Part shown: positions 35,978-43,880 of the stretch, one piece after another | How the letters are laid out: each line of letters opens with the position of its first letter | Numbering within the stretch: the first letter of the stretch is position 1 | From: an uncultured Clostridium sp. | Lineage (GTDB): Bacteria; Bacillota; Clostridia; TANB77; CAG-508 | DNA: 43,880 bases | Reading direction: 5' to 3' | NCBI GenBank assembly: GCA_946404215.1 | Contig: CAMJCT010000012.1 | Span: forward strand, 1-43,880 | The notes under the pieces: model-generated | The model's input: only the letters and a program-made list of their open reading frames with translations | Told to the model about the DNA's origin: nothing | Database searches by the model: none | Position numbers and translations under genes: made by a program

Positions 35978-36313
35978 ATGAAGGAAGATGACAGATTTAT
36001 ACCATTTTTTGAAGCATATAAAGATGACTTTTTTGAGAGTATGGAAGATGTGAGAATGTATCTAAAAAATAACAATTTAGAGTATCAAAATATAGAGCAA
36101 AAATTGCATGATATTGTAGATAATAATATAAATATTCAAAAGATTTTTGATGAAGTAGATATAGAAAATGGACTATCAAAAGAAGAGTGTAAAATGCTTT
36201 CAAAAATTATAATTTTGAATTATAAATTGCAAGAAATTGAAGAAAATGAAATATATTTTAAAGGTGGAATGGATGCATATTTTTATTTCAGAAAGTTAGG
36301 AATTTTGAAATAA
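35978..36313 (+). CDS. Small acidic protein paired with TnpV (DUF6664-like)
   Basis: The 111-residue, strongly acidic helical protein starts MKEDDRFIPFFEAY and ends with a short aromatic segment AYFYFRKLG. Size, charge and position directly after tnpV fit the uncharacterised family that accompanies tnpV (DUF6664, from memory and not checked). The start ATG follows AGAAAGGGGAATAAAA. A strong terminator follows at 36322. Function unknown. Confidence 0.65.
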   Translation: MKEDDRFIPFFEAYKDDFFESMEDVRMYLKNNNLEYQNIEQKLHDIVDNNINIQKIFDEVDIENGLSKEECKMLSKIIILNYKLQEIEENEIYFKGGMDAYFYFRKLGILK

Positions 36314-36321
36314 AATTGATT

Positions 36322-36362
36322 AAAAATGCTTGAGTTTTAGAGATAAAATTTGAGCATTTTTT
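36322..36362 (+). terminator. Terminator after the tnpV pair
   Basis: AAAAATGCT, with an inner GTTTTA/TAAAAT pairing, closes with AGCATTTTTT. The remaining gap to 36652 (about 290 bases) contains a perfect hairpin at 36433-36454 (ACATTTGT/ACAAATGT) and AT-rich sequence with no gene. Confidence 0.75.
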
Positions 36363-36652
36363 GTTTGATTTTTTGTAAAATTGAAAGTCTATATTATGTA
36401 AATATTGAATTTTTTATGTCCTAACAAGCAACACATTTGTATATACACAAATGTTAAATATGGGATAAAATCCCAATCCCTTTTGAAAAAAATATAATTA
36501 ATATTTTGAAGTAATATTACTAAAAAAATAATTGATGATTTTTATGCAGTATGGTATTATAATTCTATGAAAAATAATTATTAAAAAATTTTAGAAATTT
36601 TGTAACGAAATAAAGTTTAAAACGTCATATATGTAGAAGGAGGATAAAAGTT

Positions 36653-37132
36653 ATGCAGGATATCGAAAAAATATACGAAGAATATTTTGAAACAGTTAAC
36701 AAGTATTTATTCTGTTTAACTCATAATAATGATATCTCTGAAGAACTAACACAAGAAACATTTTATAAAGCAGTAAAAAAGATAAATACATATAAAGGCG
36801 AATGCAAGATGTCTGTATGGTTATGTCAGATAGCAAAAAATCTTTGGTATGATCAATGCAGAAAAAATAAAAAGAATATAGATTTAGAAGAAATGGAAGC
36901 ATTATGTTTTCAGGATTCTAATACAGTTGAAGATAAAATTATTTCAAATGAAGAGAAAATTTCTATTTATAAAAAAATGCAGAATTTAGATGATAAGACC
37001 AGAGAAGTAATGTATTTAAGAATAACAGGAGAATTAAGTTTTAAAGAGATAGGGGTTATTTTGAATAAAACAGAAAACTGGGCAAGAGTAACATTTTATC
37101 GAGGGAAAAATAAATTAAAGGAGGTTGATTAA
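36653..37132 (+). CDS. ECF-type RNA polymerase sigma factor
   Basis: The 159-residue protein has sigma region 2 (about 10-75, with LTQETFYKAVKKI and MSVWLCQIAKNLWYD) and region 4 (about 105-155, with DKTREVMYLRITGELSFKEIG and a helix-turn-helix). It has the usual size for an extracytoplasmic-function sigma factor. The start ATG follows AGGAGGATAAAAGTT. It is followed after one base by its probable anti-sigma factor. It likely answers a cell-envelope signal. The target promoters cannot be told from one window. Confidence 0.93.
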   Translation: MQDIEKIYEEYFETVNKYLFCLTHNNDISEELTQETFYKAVKKINTYKGECKMSVWLCQIAKNLWYDQCRKNKKNIDLEEMEALCFQDSNTVEDKIISNEEKISIYKKMQNLDDKTREVMYLRITGELSFKEIGVILNKTENWARVTFYRGKNKLKEVD

Positions 37133-37133
37133 C

Positions 37134-37955
37134 ATGAAAGAGAAAAAAGAATGTAAAGTTGTTCAAGATTTGTTACCAAACTACATTGAAGGTCTTACTA
37201 CAAAAGAAACAAATGAATTTATTGAGGAACATTTAAAAGAATGTAAAGAGTGTCAAAATGTGTTAAAGAACATGAAAGATGAATTAACTATTAACAAACA
37301 AAAGAGAGATGGTAGAGAAGTAGATTATATAAAAAAATATAATAAGAAAATGAAAATATGGAAAAAACTAATCCTTATTGTATTAGTACTATTAGCAATA
37401 TATGCAATATCAGTAGTGTATAAATTAAGTATCCTAAATAAAATTGCAGAAAAAAATGAAGAAAGTAAAAATTTAAGGAATTATTATTATTATTCTATAA
37501 CAAATGATACCTTGATGGAGTGTTTTAAAAAAGACGGGATTATAAAAATGAATGTAAGACAAGCAAGAGGAAATGGAAATATTACATTCTGGAAAGATAG
37601 CAATACAGGAGAGCAATTAATATTTTGGAATGAAACAAAATTATATGATAAAGCAGAAGGAGGAATATTAGAAAGTACACCAGCTAGTATGTTTGCATCA
37701 CCTGATTCTACAGCAAATATTATGATGGCAATACATCCACTTGTATTCATTGGAACTCAAAAATATAATGATATTGAATGCTATAATATTAAGTTTAATA
37801 CAGTATATGAGGTAATTAGCAAGGACAAAGGACTTTTATTGTATAGTAATGAAGAAAATAATATGAGAAATATTCAATATAAATTCAACACTGTTACAGA
37901 CGATGATGTTGCTAAACCAAATCTTTCTGAATATACATTAAACAATAAGAATTAA
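37134..37955 (+). CDS. Membrane anti-sigma factor with zinc-finger domain
   Basis: The 273-residue protein has an N-terminal zf-HC2-type anti-sigma domain (C in ECKVVQDLLPNY, then HLKECKECQNV with H-x3-C-x2-C), a membrane segment near residues 72-92 and an extracytoplasmic domain of about 170 residues that would sense the signal. I use ATG 37134, after GGAGG. It starts one base after the sigma stop, so translation is coupled, typical for sigma/anti-sigma pairs. Confidence 0.88.
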   Translation: MKEKKECKVVQDLLPNYIEGLTTKETNEFIEEHLKECKECQNVLKNMKDELTINKQKRDGREVDYIKKYNKKMKIWKKLILIVLVLLAIYAISVVYKLSILNKIAEKNEESKNLRNYYYYSITNDTLMECFKKDGIIKMNVRQARGNGNITFWKDSNTGEQLIFWNETKLYDKAEGGILESTPASMFASPDSTANIMMAIHPLVFIGTQKYNDIECYNIKFNTVYEVISKDKGLLLYSNEENNMRNIQYKFNTVTDDDVAKPNLSEYTLNNKN

Positions 37956-38074
37956 ATAAAAAATATTTAAATAGAGGTTGTAAAGTACCTCTATTTTTGT
38001 GAAAAATCAAAGTATTATATGGTTGTTAATAAATATAAGTTATGATATACTAAAAAGCAAATGAGGAGTAAAAA

Positions 38075-39160
38075 ATGAAAAAATTAAGTTTTGATGAAGA
38101 TTTAGCCAATCAAATATATTCAAAAAAGTTTGAACAAGGTAAAAAATCTAAAAGGATAACTAATATTCTATGGAAATGCATTAAAATTATATGCATAATT
38201 TTAGCTATTGTAGGAATTATTAAAATTTCCAATCGACTATGGCAATTTAATAGAATGTATAATTCTGATATGTTAGGTGAAATGAATGGAAAATATAATG
38301 AAAAATTTGAAATAGTTTCTAGTGATGTAAATGAAATTGGCTCTGGAACATATATATTATCTCCTAAAAATAATAAAGAAATCAAATTCAATGCAAGTAA
38401 AAAAGGCTCTTATACAAAGGATGATTATAGAGAAACAATTATTAAGTACTATACAGAAAAATATGTAAAAGAAAACAATATAACTAATATCAAAATAGCT
38501 GAAAGCATAATTAATGATCCTTTGTATCATAAAACTGATTTTTTGCAATATGATTTTTGGTTTGAAATACAATCATATAATGATATTGAAAATATTGTAA
38601 GAACACTTTATAATATAGAATCTTATATTTGTCAAAATGTACCAAGTAAAGATATGTTTACATTAGGAGGCAAAATAAGGTCAAATAATTATATAAGTAA
38701 AGTTCAATATAATGGACATTCACAACTTGATTCTTTATTATATCAAGAACAATATTCTTATATAAATTATCTTAAAGAGAACAATATTTCAACACAAGAT
38801 ATTTCAAATGATGAACTACAAAGAATTTGGAAACCAGAAAAATTAAAAATTATAATTAATAATAAAGAATTAGAAAATTCTGATAAACGAAAATTGATGG
38901 ATAATAGTTTTGCAGTATTTAATTTAGAATTAAAAGATTATGACTTGTATTTGCCTCATCTAGTTGAATATGTTGAATCCATTGAAAAGCTAGAAGATAA
39001 TATAATTAAATATAATGGAAAAACATACAAGATTGAAGGTGATAATTACACGGATAAAAATATTTCGTATCAATGCAGTATTATGAAATTACAAGAAATT
39101 TTTAATGCAAAGGTTGATTATGATTATAACAATAAAAAAATATATATAAATATAGAATAG
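38075..39160 (+). CDS. Uncharacterised membrane protein, possible sigma-pathway partner
   Basis: The 361-residue protein has a short cytoplasmic N-terminus, one membrane segment near 29-48 and a long extracytoplasmic domain rich in N, K, Y and I. I recognise no family. The start ATG follows GAGGAGTAAAAA. It lies 119 bases after the anti-sigma gene on the same strand, so it may belong to that module, for instance as a target or second sensor, but it may have its own promoter. No CGG codon. Confidence 0.7.
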   Translation: MKKLSFDEDLANQIYSKKFEQGKKSKRITNILWKCIKIICIILAIVGIIKISNRLWQFNRMYNSDMLGEMNGKYNEKFEIVSSDVNEIGSGTYILSPKNNKEIKFNASKKGSYTKDDYRETIIKYYTEKYVKENNITNIKIAESIINDPLYHKTDFLQYDFWFEIQSYNDIENIVRTLYNIESYICQNVPSKDMFTLGGKIRSNNYISKVQYNGHSQLDSLLYQEQYSYINYLKENNISTQDISNDELQRIWKPEKLKIIINNKELENSDKRKLMDNSFAVFNLELKDYDLYLPHLVEYVESIEKLEDNIIKYNGKTYKIEGDNYTDKNISYQCSIMKLQEIFNAKVDYDYNNKKIYINIE

Positions 39161-39287
39161 TAGAAATCTTACAAAGAAATATTAAATATGTAGTTAAGAT
39201 TGAGTTACTCAAAAAATTAGAGTAACTGCTTTCAATGAGAATAATTCATGAAATTAATATAGAATAGATTCGAATAATAATTCAAAG

Positions 39288-39315
39288 AAATAGGAGAGAA
39301 ATCTTCTATTTTTTT
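39288..39315 (+). terminator. Terminator before the DpnII-type island
   Basis: AAATAGGAGA, GAAA, TCTTCTATTTTTTT is a hairpin with a T run. It is nearly the same sequence as the terminator after the island (43666-43693). Confidence 0.7.
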
Positions 39316-39402
39316 GACTAAAAAAATTAAAAAAACTAGATAGATTTTGTTGTTAATAAATGAAAAATGTGATATAGTGTAAACAGAATTTTGGAGGAAA
39401 AA

Positions 39403-40350
39403 ATGGAAGTTATAAAACCTTTTGTAAAATGGGCAGGAGGAAAAGGAAGTTTAATATCACAATTAACAAACTTTTACCCATTTGAATTAGAAAATGGAAC
39501 AATAAAAAAATATGTCGAACCATTTGTCGGCGGTGGAGCAGTTTTAATAGATATATTACAAAAGTATGATGTTGAAGAAGCCTATGCTTTTGATATAAAT
39601 AAGGATTTAATTAATTGTTACAATGTTATAAAACAAGATGTAGAAACATTAATTGAGAAATTAAACGAGAAAGAAAAAGAATTCTTAAATATAGAATTGG
39701 AAAATAGACAAGAATATTTTTATAAAATTAGAAGTGAATACAATTCATATAAAATCGAAGATAATTTAGATGTAAAAAGAGCTTCAGAATTTATATTTTT
39801 AAATAGAACATGTTTTAATGGATTATATAGAGTAAACAAAAATGGAGAGTTTAATGTGCCATGTGGAAAGTACAAAAATCCAACAATCTGTGATGCGAAA
39901 AATTTAAGAAATTTATCAAAATTATTGCAAAATGTAGTGTTTGAATATGGAGATTATAAAAGATGCATTAAATATATAGATACAAATACTTTTGTATATT
40001 TTGATCCACCATATAGACCATTATCAATAACATCTGGATTTACATCTTATACAAAAGAAGATTTTAATGATGAAAACCAAAAAGAACTTGCAGATTTTTA
40101 TAAAGAATTAGACTTAAAAAATGCAAAACTAATGTTAAGTAATTCAAATCCTAAAAATACGAATAAAGAAGATAATTTCTTTGAAGATATTTATAAAGGA
40201 TTTAATATAAATGAAGTTTCAGCCAAAAGAATGATAAATTCAAAAGCGCAAGGTAGAGGAGAAATTTCTGAATTGCTTATAACGAACTATAAGGAGAATA
40301 AAGAATGTATCCAGGAAAATTCTATTTTGAAGATGGTAGTTTCAAATTAA
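39403..40350 (+). CDS. dpnM: DpnM-like adenine-N6 DNA methyltransferase
   Basis: The 315-residue D12-class (alpha-type) adenine methyltransferase has motif FVKWAGGKGSLI at the N-terminus (SAM), PFVGGGAV near 43, and DPPYRP near 204 (catalytic DPPY). Such enzymes methylate GATC. The start ATG 39403 follows TTGGAGGAAAAA; ATG 39391 lies within the ribosome site. Its 3' end overlaps the next gene by 46 bases, with that gene's AAGGAG inside this one. The order methyltransferase, second methyltransferase, DpnII nuclease matches the Streptococcus DpnII system. Confidence 0.92.
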   Translation: MEVIKPFVKWAGGKGSLISQLTNFYPFELENGTIKKYVEPFVGGGAVLIDILQKYDVEEAYAFDINKDLINCYNVIKQDVETLIEKLNEKEKEFLNIELENRQEYFYKIRSEYNSYKIEDNLDVKRASEFIFLNRTCFNGLYRVNKNGEFNVPCGKYKNPTICDAKNLRNLSKLLQNVVFEYGDYKRCIKYIDTNTFVYFDPPYRPLSITSGFTSYTKEDFNDENQKELADFYKELDLKNAKLMLSNSNPKNTNKEDNFFEDIYKGFNINEVSAKRMINSKAQGRGEISELLITNYKENKECIQENSILKMVVSN

Positions 40351-41076
40351 TAGACAATGACACATTTAAAACTTTAAAACAATTTGATGAAAAAACATTT
40401 GATATGATTTTCGCAGACCCACCATATTTTTTATCAAATGATGGAATAACTTGCAGTGGTGGAAAAATGGTAAGTGTTAATAAAGGAAAATGGGATAAAG
40501 GTTTAAGTGTAAAAGAAAAACACGAGTTTAACAAGAAATGGATTAAGGAATGTTATAGAATCCTTAAAGACAACGGAACAATTTGGATAAGTCGGAACAT
40601 TGCATAACATATATTCAATAGGAATGGCATTGGAAGAAGAAGGATTTAAAATAATAAACAATATAACTTGGCAGAAAACAAATCCTCCACCAAATCTTGC
40701 TTGTAAAACATTTACTCATTCTACAGAAACAATACTATGGGCAAGAAAGGATTTACCAAAAGTTAAATATAAGTTTAATTACAATTTGATGAAAGAAATA
40801 AATGACAATAAACAAATGAAAGATGTTTGGACAACAAGTTTGACAAAGCCATCTGAGAAGAAAAATGGGAAACATCCAACTCAAAAGCCATTGGAAATAC
40901 TAGAGAGAATTATTTTAGCATCAACAAATGAAAATGATTTAATTTTAGATCCATTTTGTGGGAGTAGTACCACAGGAATTGCAGCAACAAAACTAAATAG
41001 AAAATACGTAGGAATAGATAATTCGAAAGAATATTTAGATTTATCTTTAAGAAGATATCAAGAAATAAAGGAGTAG
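40305..41076 (+). CDS. dpnA: DpnA-like second DNA methyltransferase, with a CGG +1 shift
   Basis: This is a beta-class adenine methyltransferase (DPPY-first order). Zero frame stops at 40607; skipping C40593 joins it to the second half for 256 residues with WISGTLHNIYSIGM across the joint. Motifs are ADPPYFLS near residue 36 (catalytic) before the break, and KHPTQKPLEILERII and LDPFCGSSTTGIAA (SAM binding) after it, so the unshifted product is inactive. In the pneumococcal system DpnA also methylates single-stranded DNA. Its stop abuts the nuclease ATG. The shift is in an accessory defence gene, while the others are in core genes. Confidence 0.9.
40593..40595 (+). other. CGG +1 frameshift site in dpnA
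   Basis: Zero frame reads ATA AGT CGG AAC ATT GCA TAA. Skipping C40593 gives ATA AGT GGA ACA TTG CAT AAC, the SGTLHN segment common in this methyltransferase class. Confidence 0.78.
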
Positions 41077-41082
41077 ATGAGT

Positions 41083-41946
41083 ATGGCAAGAAATTTTGCT
41101 GAATGGCTATTAACTTTTACAGATAGCATTGCAGATTATAAGTATTATATTGATTTTGAAACAATATATAAAAAAGCAGAAGAACATAAAATAGAATTGA
41201 ACATGATGAATTCACTAATTGGAAGTAAAAATATAGAAAAAGATTTTGAACAATTAGTAAGTAAATATCCTGAAGTTATAAAATGTATTCCAACTTTATT
41301 GGCGGTTAGACAATATGAAATAATTGTTTTAGATAGCGATGGCAATAAATTTGAATATAATTTTAAAAAAATGAACTATAGTATAGAACAATACAAAATT
41401 TTTATGAAAGAAACAGGTTTATTTGATTTAATACAAAATCATTTAGTTAATAATTTATATGATTATGTTTTAGGAGTAGAATCTGGATTAAATTCGAATG
41501 CTAGAAAAAATCGTGGTGGACACTTGATGGAAGATGTGGTTGAAAGATTTATTCAAAAAGCAGGATTTAAGAAGAACGAAACATACTTTAAAGAGATGTA
41601 TTTACAAGATATTGAAGAAAAATGGAAGTTAGATATGTCTTTTATAAGCAATAAAAATACATCTACAAAAAGATTTGACTTTGTTGTAAAAACAGATAAT
41701 TGTATTTATGGTATAGAAACGAACTTCTATGCTTCAGGTGGTTCAAAATTAAATGAAACAGCTAGAAGTTATAAAATGATTGCTGAAGAAGCGGACAAAG
41801 TAGTAGGATTTGAATTTGTTTGGTTTACAGATGGAATGGGTTGGATTTCTGCTAGAAATAACTTAAGAGAAACATTTGACAGTATGGATAATATTTATAA
41901 TATTAATGATATGAAAAATGGAGTAATGGGGGAAATATTTAAATAA
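41083..41946 (+). CDS. DpnII-family GATC restriction endonuclease
   Basis: The 287-residue protein is collinear with the DpnII/MboI nuclease family: an N-terminal region with FTDSIADYKYYIDFETIYKK, a central ARKNRGGHLMEDVVE segment, and a PD-(D/E)xK-like centre with FDFVVKT and GIETNFYASGGSKLNETARS. It cuts unmethylated GATC. ATG 41083 has better spacing from AGGAG than ATG 41077; the difference is two residues. It is tightly coupled to dpnA upstream and 14 bases before the AIPR gene. It includes a CGT arginine but no CGG. Confidence 0.9.
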   Translation: MARNFAEWLLTFTDSIADYKYYIDFETIYKKAEEHKIELNMMNSLIGSKNIEKDFEQLVSKYPEVIKCIPTLLAVRQYEIIVLDSDGNKFEYNFKKMNYSIEQYKIFMKETGLFDLIQNHLVNNLYDYVLGVESGLNSNARKNRGGHLMEDVVERFIQKAGFKKNETYFKEMYLQDIEEKWKLDMSFISNKNTSTKRFDFVVKTDNCIYGIETNFYASGGSKLNETARSYKMIAEEADKVVGFEFVWFTDGMGWISARNNLRETFDSMDNIYNINDMKNGVMGEIFK

Positions 41947-41960
41947 AGGAAGGAATAATT

Positions 41961-43646
41961 ATGGCAACAAGATTTGAAAGAATATACGAAGATTTAAAGC
42001 AAGATTTACAATATATAGTTGAGGAGTATTATCAAGGCAATTTATCATCAGCTTTTGGACATTTTTTCTTAAAAATGAAATTTGGACTAAGCAATGACGA
42101 AGCCTATGAATGTATGACAGACGGATTTAATGATAATGGTATTGATGCAATTTATACAGAAAATAACAAAACAGTTCATTTTTTTCAATTTAAATTTCCA
42201 GAAGAGATATCAGGCATATCAAAAGGAATAAAAGAAGATGAGGTATTGAAACTAACAAATGGCTTTGAGAATTTTGTCGCACCAAAAGATGAATTTTCAA
42301 AATTAACATGGAATGATTTATTACTAGAAAAAAGAGAAGAGTATGAAAAAAATGACATCTATGATTATAAATTATGGATTGTCAGATTTTCAAATCAAAA
42401 GGTAAATGAAAAAATAATTAATAAAATGGAAAACTTTCTATGTAAATATTATCAAAGGACAGGAAATACTATTGAAAATAATTTTTTAGGAGCGGATAGT
42501 TGTGTTACTTTATATGAAAATAATATAAAAAATATATGGCCAGATTTTAAGCTAAAATATAAAAAGACTTTAAGCCCATTTTCTGATGAAAAATCAATAA
42601 TAAATAGTGCGTTTGTTCCATTGATTGATATATATGGTACTTTTTATCCAATAAGAGATAAAATATATGAAGGAAATGTAAGGTATTTAAATCCAAATTC
42701 TAAAATAAATGATGGTATAAAAAACACAATTTTAAATAATTATCAGAATTTTCATCTTTTAAATAATGGTATTACTATTATTTGTAAAGCATGTAACGAT
42801 AATACAGCTCAAGGATATTTAGATATTAAAAATGGAACTATAATTAATGGAGCTCAAACAGTTGGAACTATAATAAATACATTACATAACATGGAATTTG
42901 AAAAAAGAAAAGAGTATTCTGATTCATTCGTTTTCGTTAGAATTGTTTCTTTAAATGGTGATGAACAAATAACTAATGATATGGTATATACATTGAATAC
43001 TCAAAACCAGATGAAAAGTTCTTACATTATTTCAAATGATGCTATAGTAAAAAATGTACAAGATAGAATTAATAATGAAACAGAATTCTTTCTTGAAGTA
43101 AAAAATAATGAATTCAATTTTGAAAAAGAGAGAAATAAAGAGTTTAACAAACTAGCAAAGAATAGTATTGATATAGAAACTTTTATACAGGTTTATGTTG
43201 CTTTTTATAATATTGCAAACTTAGCAAACTTAGCAAAAAACAATAAAGCTAATTTATTTGAGTCAAGCAATGTTCAAAAAATAATAAATGAATTAGATTA
43301 TGAAAAATCAGTAAAGGCATATAGAATTTATTTAAAATTGATGGATATTATAAAAGCTTACAGAGCATATAGAAAAAATCAAGATAAAACAGATATTTTA
43401 GAAATTTTGGATATAAAACCTGAAGAAATTTCAGATTTTAAATTTTTAAATACAGGTAATATAATAATTATGTATGCTTTGGGATTAGCATATTTGAACA
43501 AAGGCATAGATCCAAGTAGTAATATAATAAATATTATTAAATATTTAAAAAGTTTTTTTAAAGGTGAAAATAATATTTCAAATGCTACCAAAATTAAAGA
43601 GTCATTTGATGCTGTAAAAGAATTAATGGAAAATTATAAATCATAA
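41961..43646 (+). CDS. AIPR-family (abortive phage resistance-type) protein
   Basis: The 561-residue protein has the AIPR-domain hallmark FHLLNNGITIICKAC and NGTIINGAQTVGTI (about 265-310) preceded by IDAIYTENNKTVHFFQFKF near 66, a nuclease-like strand with the aspartate and the Q-x-K of PD-(D/E)xK folds. AIPR genes are typical companions of restriction-modification loci; the cleaved target is unknown. The start ATG follows AAGGAAGGAATAATT. It is the last gene of the island, ended by a strong terminator. No CGG codon. Confidence 0.87.
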   Translation: MATRFERIYEDLKQDLQYIVEEYYQGNLSSAFGHFFLKMKFGLSNDEAYECMTDGFNDNGIDAIYTENNKTVHFFQFKFPEEISGISKGIKEDEVLKLTNGFENFVAPKDEFSKLTWNDLLLEKREEYEKNDIYDYKLWIVRFSNQKVNEKIINKMENFLCKYYQRTGNTIENNFLGADSCVTLYENNIKNIWPDFKLKYKKTLSPFSDEKSIINSAFVPLIDIYGTFYPIRDKIYEGNVRYLNPNSKINDGIKNTILNNYQNFHLLNNGITIICKACNDNTAQGYLDIKNGTIINGAQTVGTIINTLHNMEFEKRKEYSDSFVFVRIVSLNGDEQITNDMVYTLNTQNQMKSSYIISNDAIVKNVQDRINNETEFFLEVKNNEFNFEKERNKEFNKLAKNSIDIETFIQVYVAFYNIANLANLAKNNKANLFESSNVQKIINELDYEKSVKAYRIYLKLMDIIKAYRAYRKNQDKTDILEILDIKPEEISDFKFLNTGNIIIMYALGLAYLNKGIDPSSNIINIIKYLKSFFKGENNISNATKIKESFDAVKELMENYKS

Positions 43647-43665
43647 TTTATTTATATTTGTACAG

Positions 43666-43693
43666 AAATAGAAGAGCAATCTTCTATTTTTTT
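43666..43693 (+). terminator. Terminator after the defence island
   Basis: AAATAGAAGA, GCAA, TCTTCTATTTTTTT forms a perfect 10-bp hairpin with a T run, 20 bases past the AIPR stop. Confidence 0.8.
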
Positions 43694-43732
43694 CATAAAG
43701 TTTTAAAAATATTTTAACAAAGCACCAAATTC

Positions 43733-43825
43733 TTCCTTTCAAAAAGTGAGGGAAAAATTTTTATGAAAAAGTTATATTTTTTTTCGTACAAAATATATAT
43801 TTTTTCCTTTCAAAAAGTAAGGGGG
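43733..43825 (+). repeat. Pair of 20-base direct repeats at the window edge
   Basis: TTCCTTTCAAAAAGTGAGGG (43733-43752) recurs as TTCCTTTCAAAAAGTAAGGG (from 43804), 71 bases apart, each followed by A/T-rich tracts. More copies may lie beyond the window. Nothing else is visible in 43700-43880. Confidence 0.5.
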
Positions 43826-43880
43826 AAAATATTTTTTTCAAAAAAATTAAAAAAATTTCAATTTTTTATCCTACAAAACG

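Noticed and set aside
2690..40595. Classical P-site slippage as the mechanism at the CGG sites
   Set aside because: The codons before CGG (GAG, CTT, TTG, AGT, TTA) do not share re-pairing ability after a +1 move, and no Shine-Dalgarno-like stimulator as in prfB lies at a constant distance.
2690..40595. CGG reassigned to another single amino acid (for example Trp or Gln)
   Set aside because: A plain reassignment keeps the zero frame, which here runs into stop codons within a few codons at sufS, both tsaD sites and dpnA.
40600..41076. An independent small methyltransferase
   Set aside because: It has only the SAM-binding half; the catalytic half lies in the frame upstream, joined at 40593.
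43733..43825. CRISPR array
   Set aside because: Only two imperfect copies, with A/T-rich filler and no Cas gene nearby.

Overview
The window looks like a chromosomal segment of a low-GC Gram-positive bacterium, most likely an anaerobic, uncultured-type member of the Clostridia. The evidence is very AT-rich DNA with A-rich ribosome sites, a SUF operon with SufU instead of SufE/SufA, the anaerobic ribonucleotide reductase pair NrdD/NrdG, TnpV-type cargo and sigma-A-like promoters. I could not run any search, so the taxonomy is inference.

Layout. 1-85: tail of tRNA-Gly and its terminator. 124-6574: the Fe-S operon sufC-sufB-sufD-sufS-sufU followed by mnmA, interrupted between sufC and sufB by a complete antisense mini-gene. 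6579-6755: a long palindromic repeat. 6864-13321: a five-gene envelope/stress cluster (solute-binding/VWA protein, XpaC-like, second solute-binding protein, TelA-like, CbxX-type AAA ATPase). 13382-13801: a second, shorter repeat copy and tRNA-Val, tRNA-Asp and tRNA-Phe. 13815-26319: housekeeping genes (acyl-CoA synthetase, glycosyltransferase, lysS, two zeta-like P-loop kinases with a small gene between them, an M50 protease, tsaD, a phosphoesterase, recG). 26386-29577: tRNA-Leu, flavodoxin, GyrI-like, TfoX-like, a broken Ham1-like gene and a sirtuin. 29700-33221: a Crp/Fnr-type regulator divergent from nrdD-nrdG. 33281-33430: a second antisense mini-gene. 33672-39160: an RlmD-type methyltransferase, TnpV plus partner, and an ECF sigma/anti-sigma pair with a membrane protein. 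39403-43646: a DpnII-type restriction system and an AIPR-family gene between two near-identical terminators.

The main observation concerns the codon CGG. Five genes (sufB, sufS, the XpaC-like gene, tsaD, and the DpnA-like methyltransferase gene) appear broken or wrongly ended in a plain reading. In every case the reading frame and the expected protein are restored by skipping one C, and the zero-frame codon at that point is CGG. There are six sites: 2690, 4372, 8531, 22600, 22664 and 40593. Reading all other sizeable genes by eye on both strands, I found no in-frame CGG used as arginine, although CGT, CGC, CGA, AGA and AGG are used and 'cgg' is common out of frame. The simplest biological reading is that CGG is unassigned here (no tRNA-Arg with anticodon CCG) and is resolved by +1 frameshifting into the overlapping GGN glycine codon. 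The competing explanation is a systematic sequencing or assembly insertion. Two short minus-strand genes, at 1110-1220 and 33281-33430, are the only other places with an in-frame CGG, which makes them natural test cases.

How the genes fit together: SufBCD scaffold, SufS desulfurase and SufU sulfur transfer make Fe-S clusters, and MnmA uses activated sulfur for tRNA thiolation. NrdD/NrdG (itself an Fe-S radical enzyme) supplies deoxynucleotides without oxygen. The DpnII/AIPR block is defence. The telA-like cluster is probably a cell-envelope stress module.
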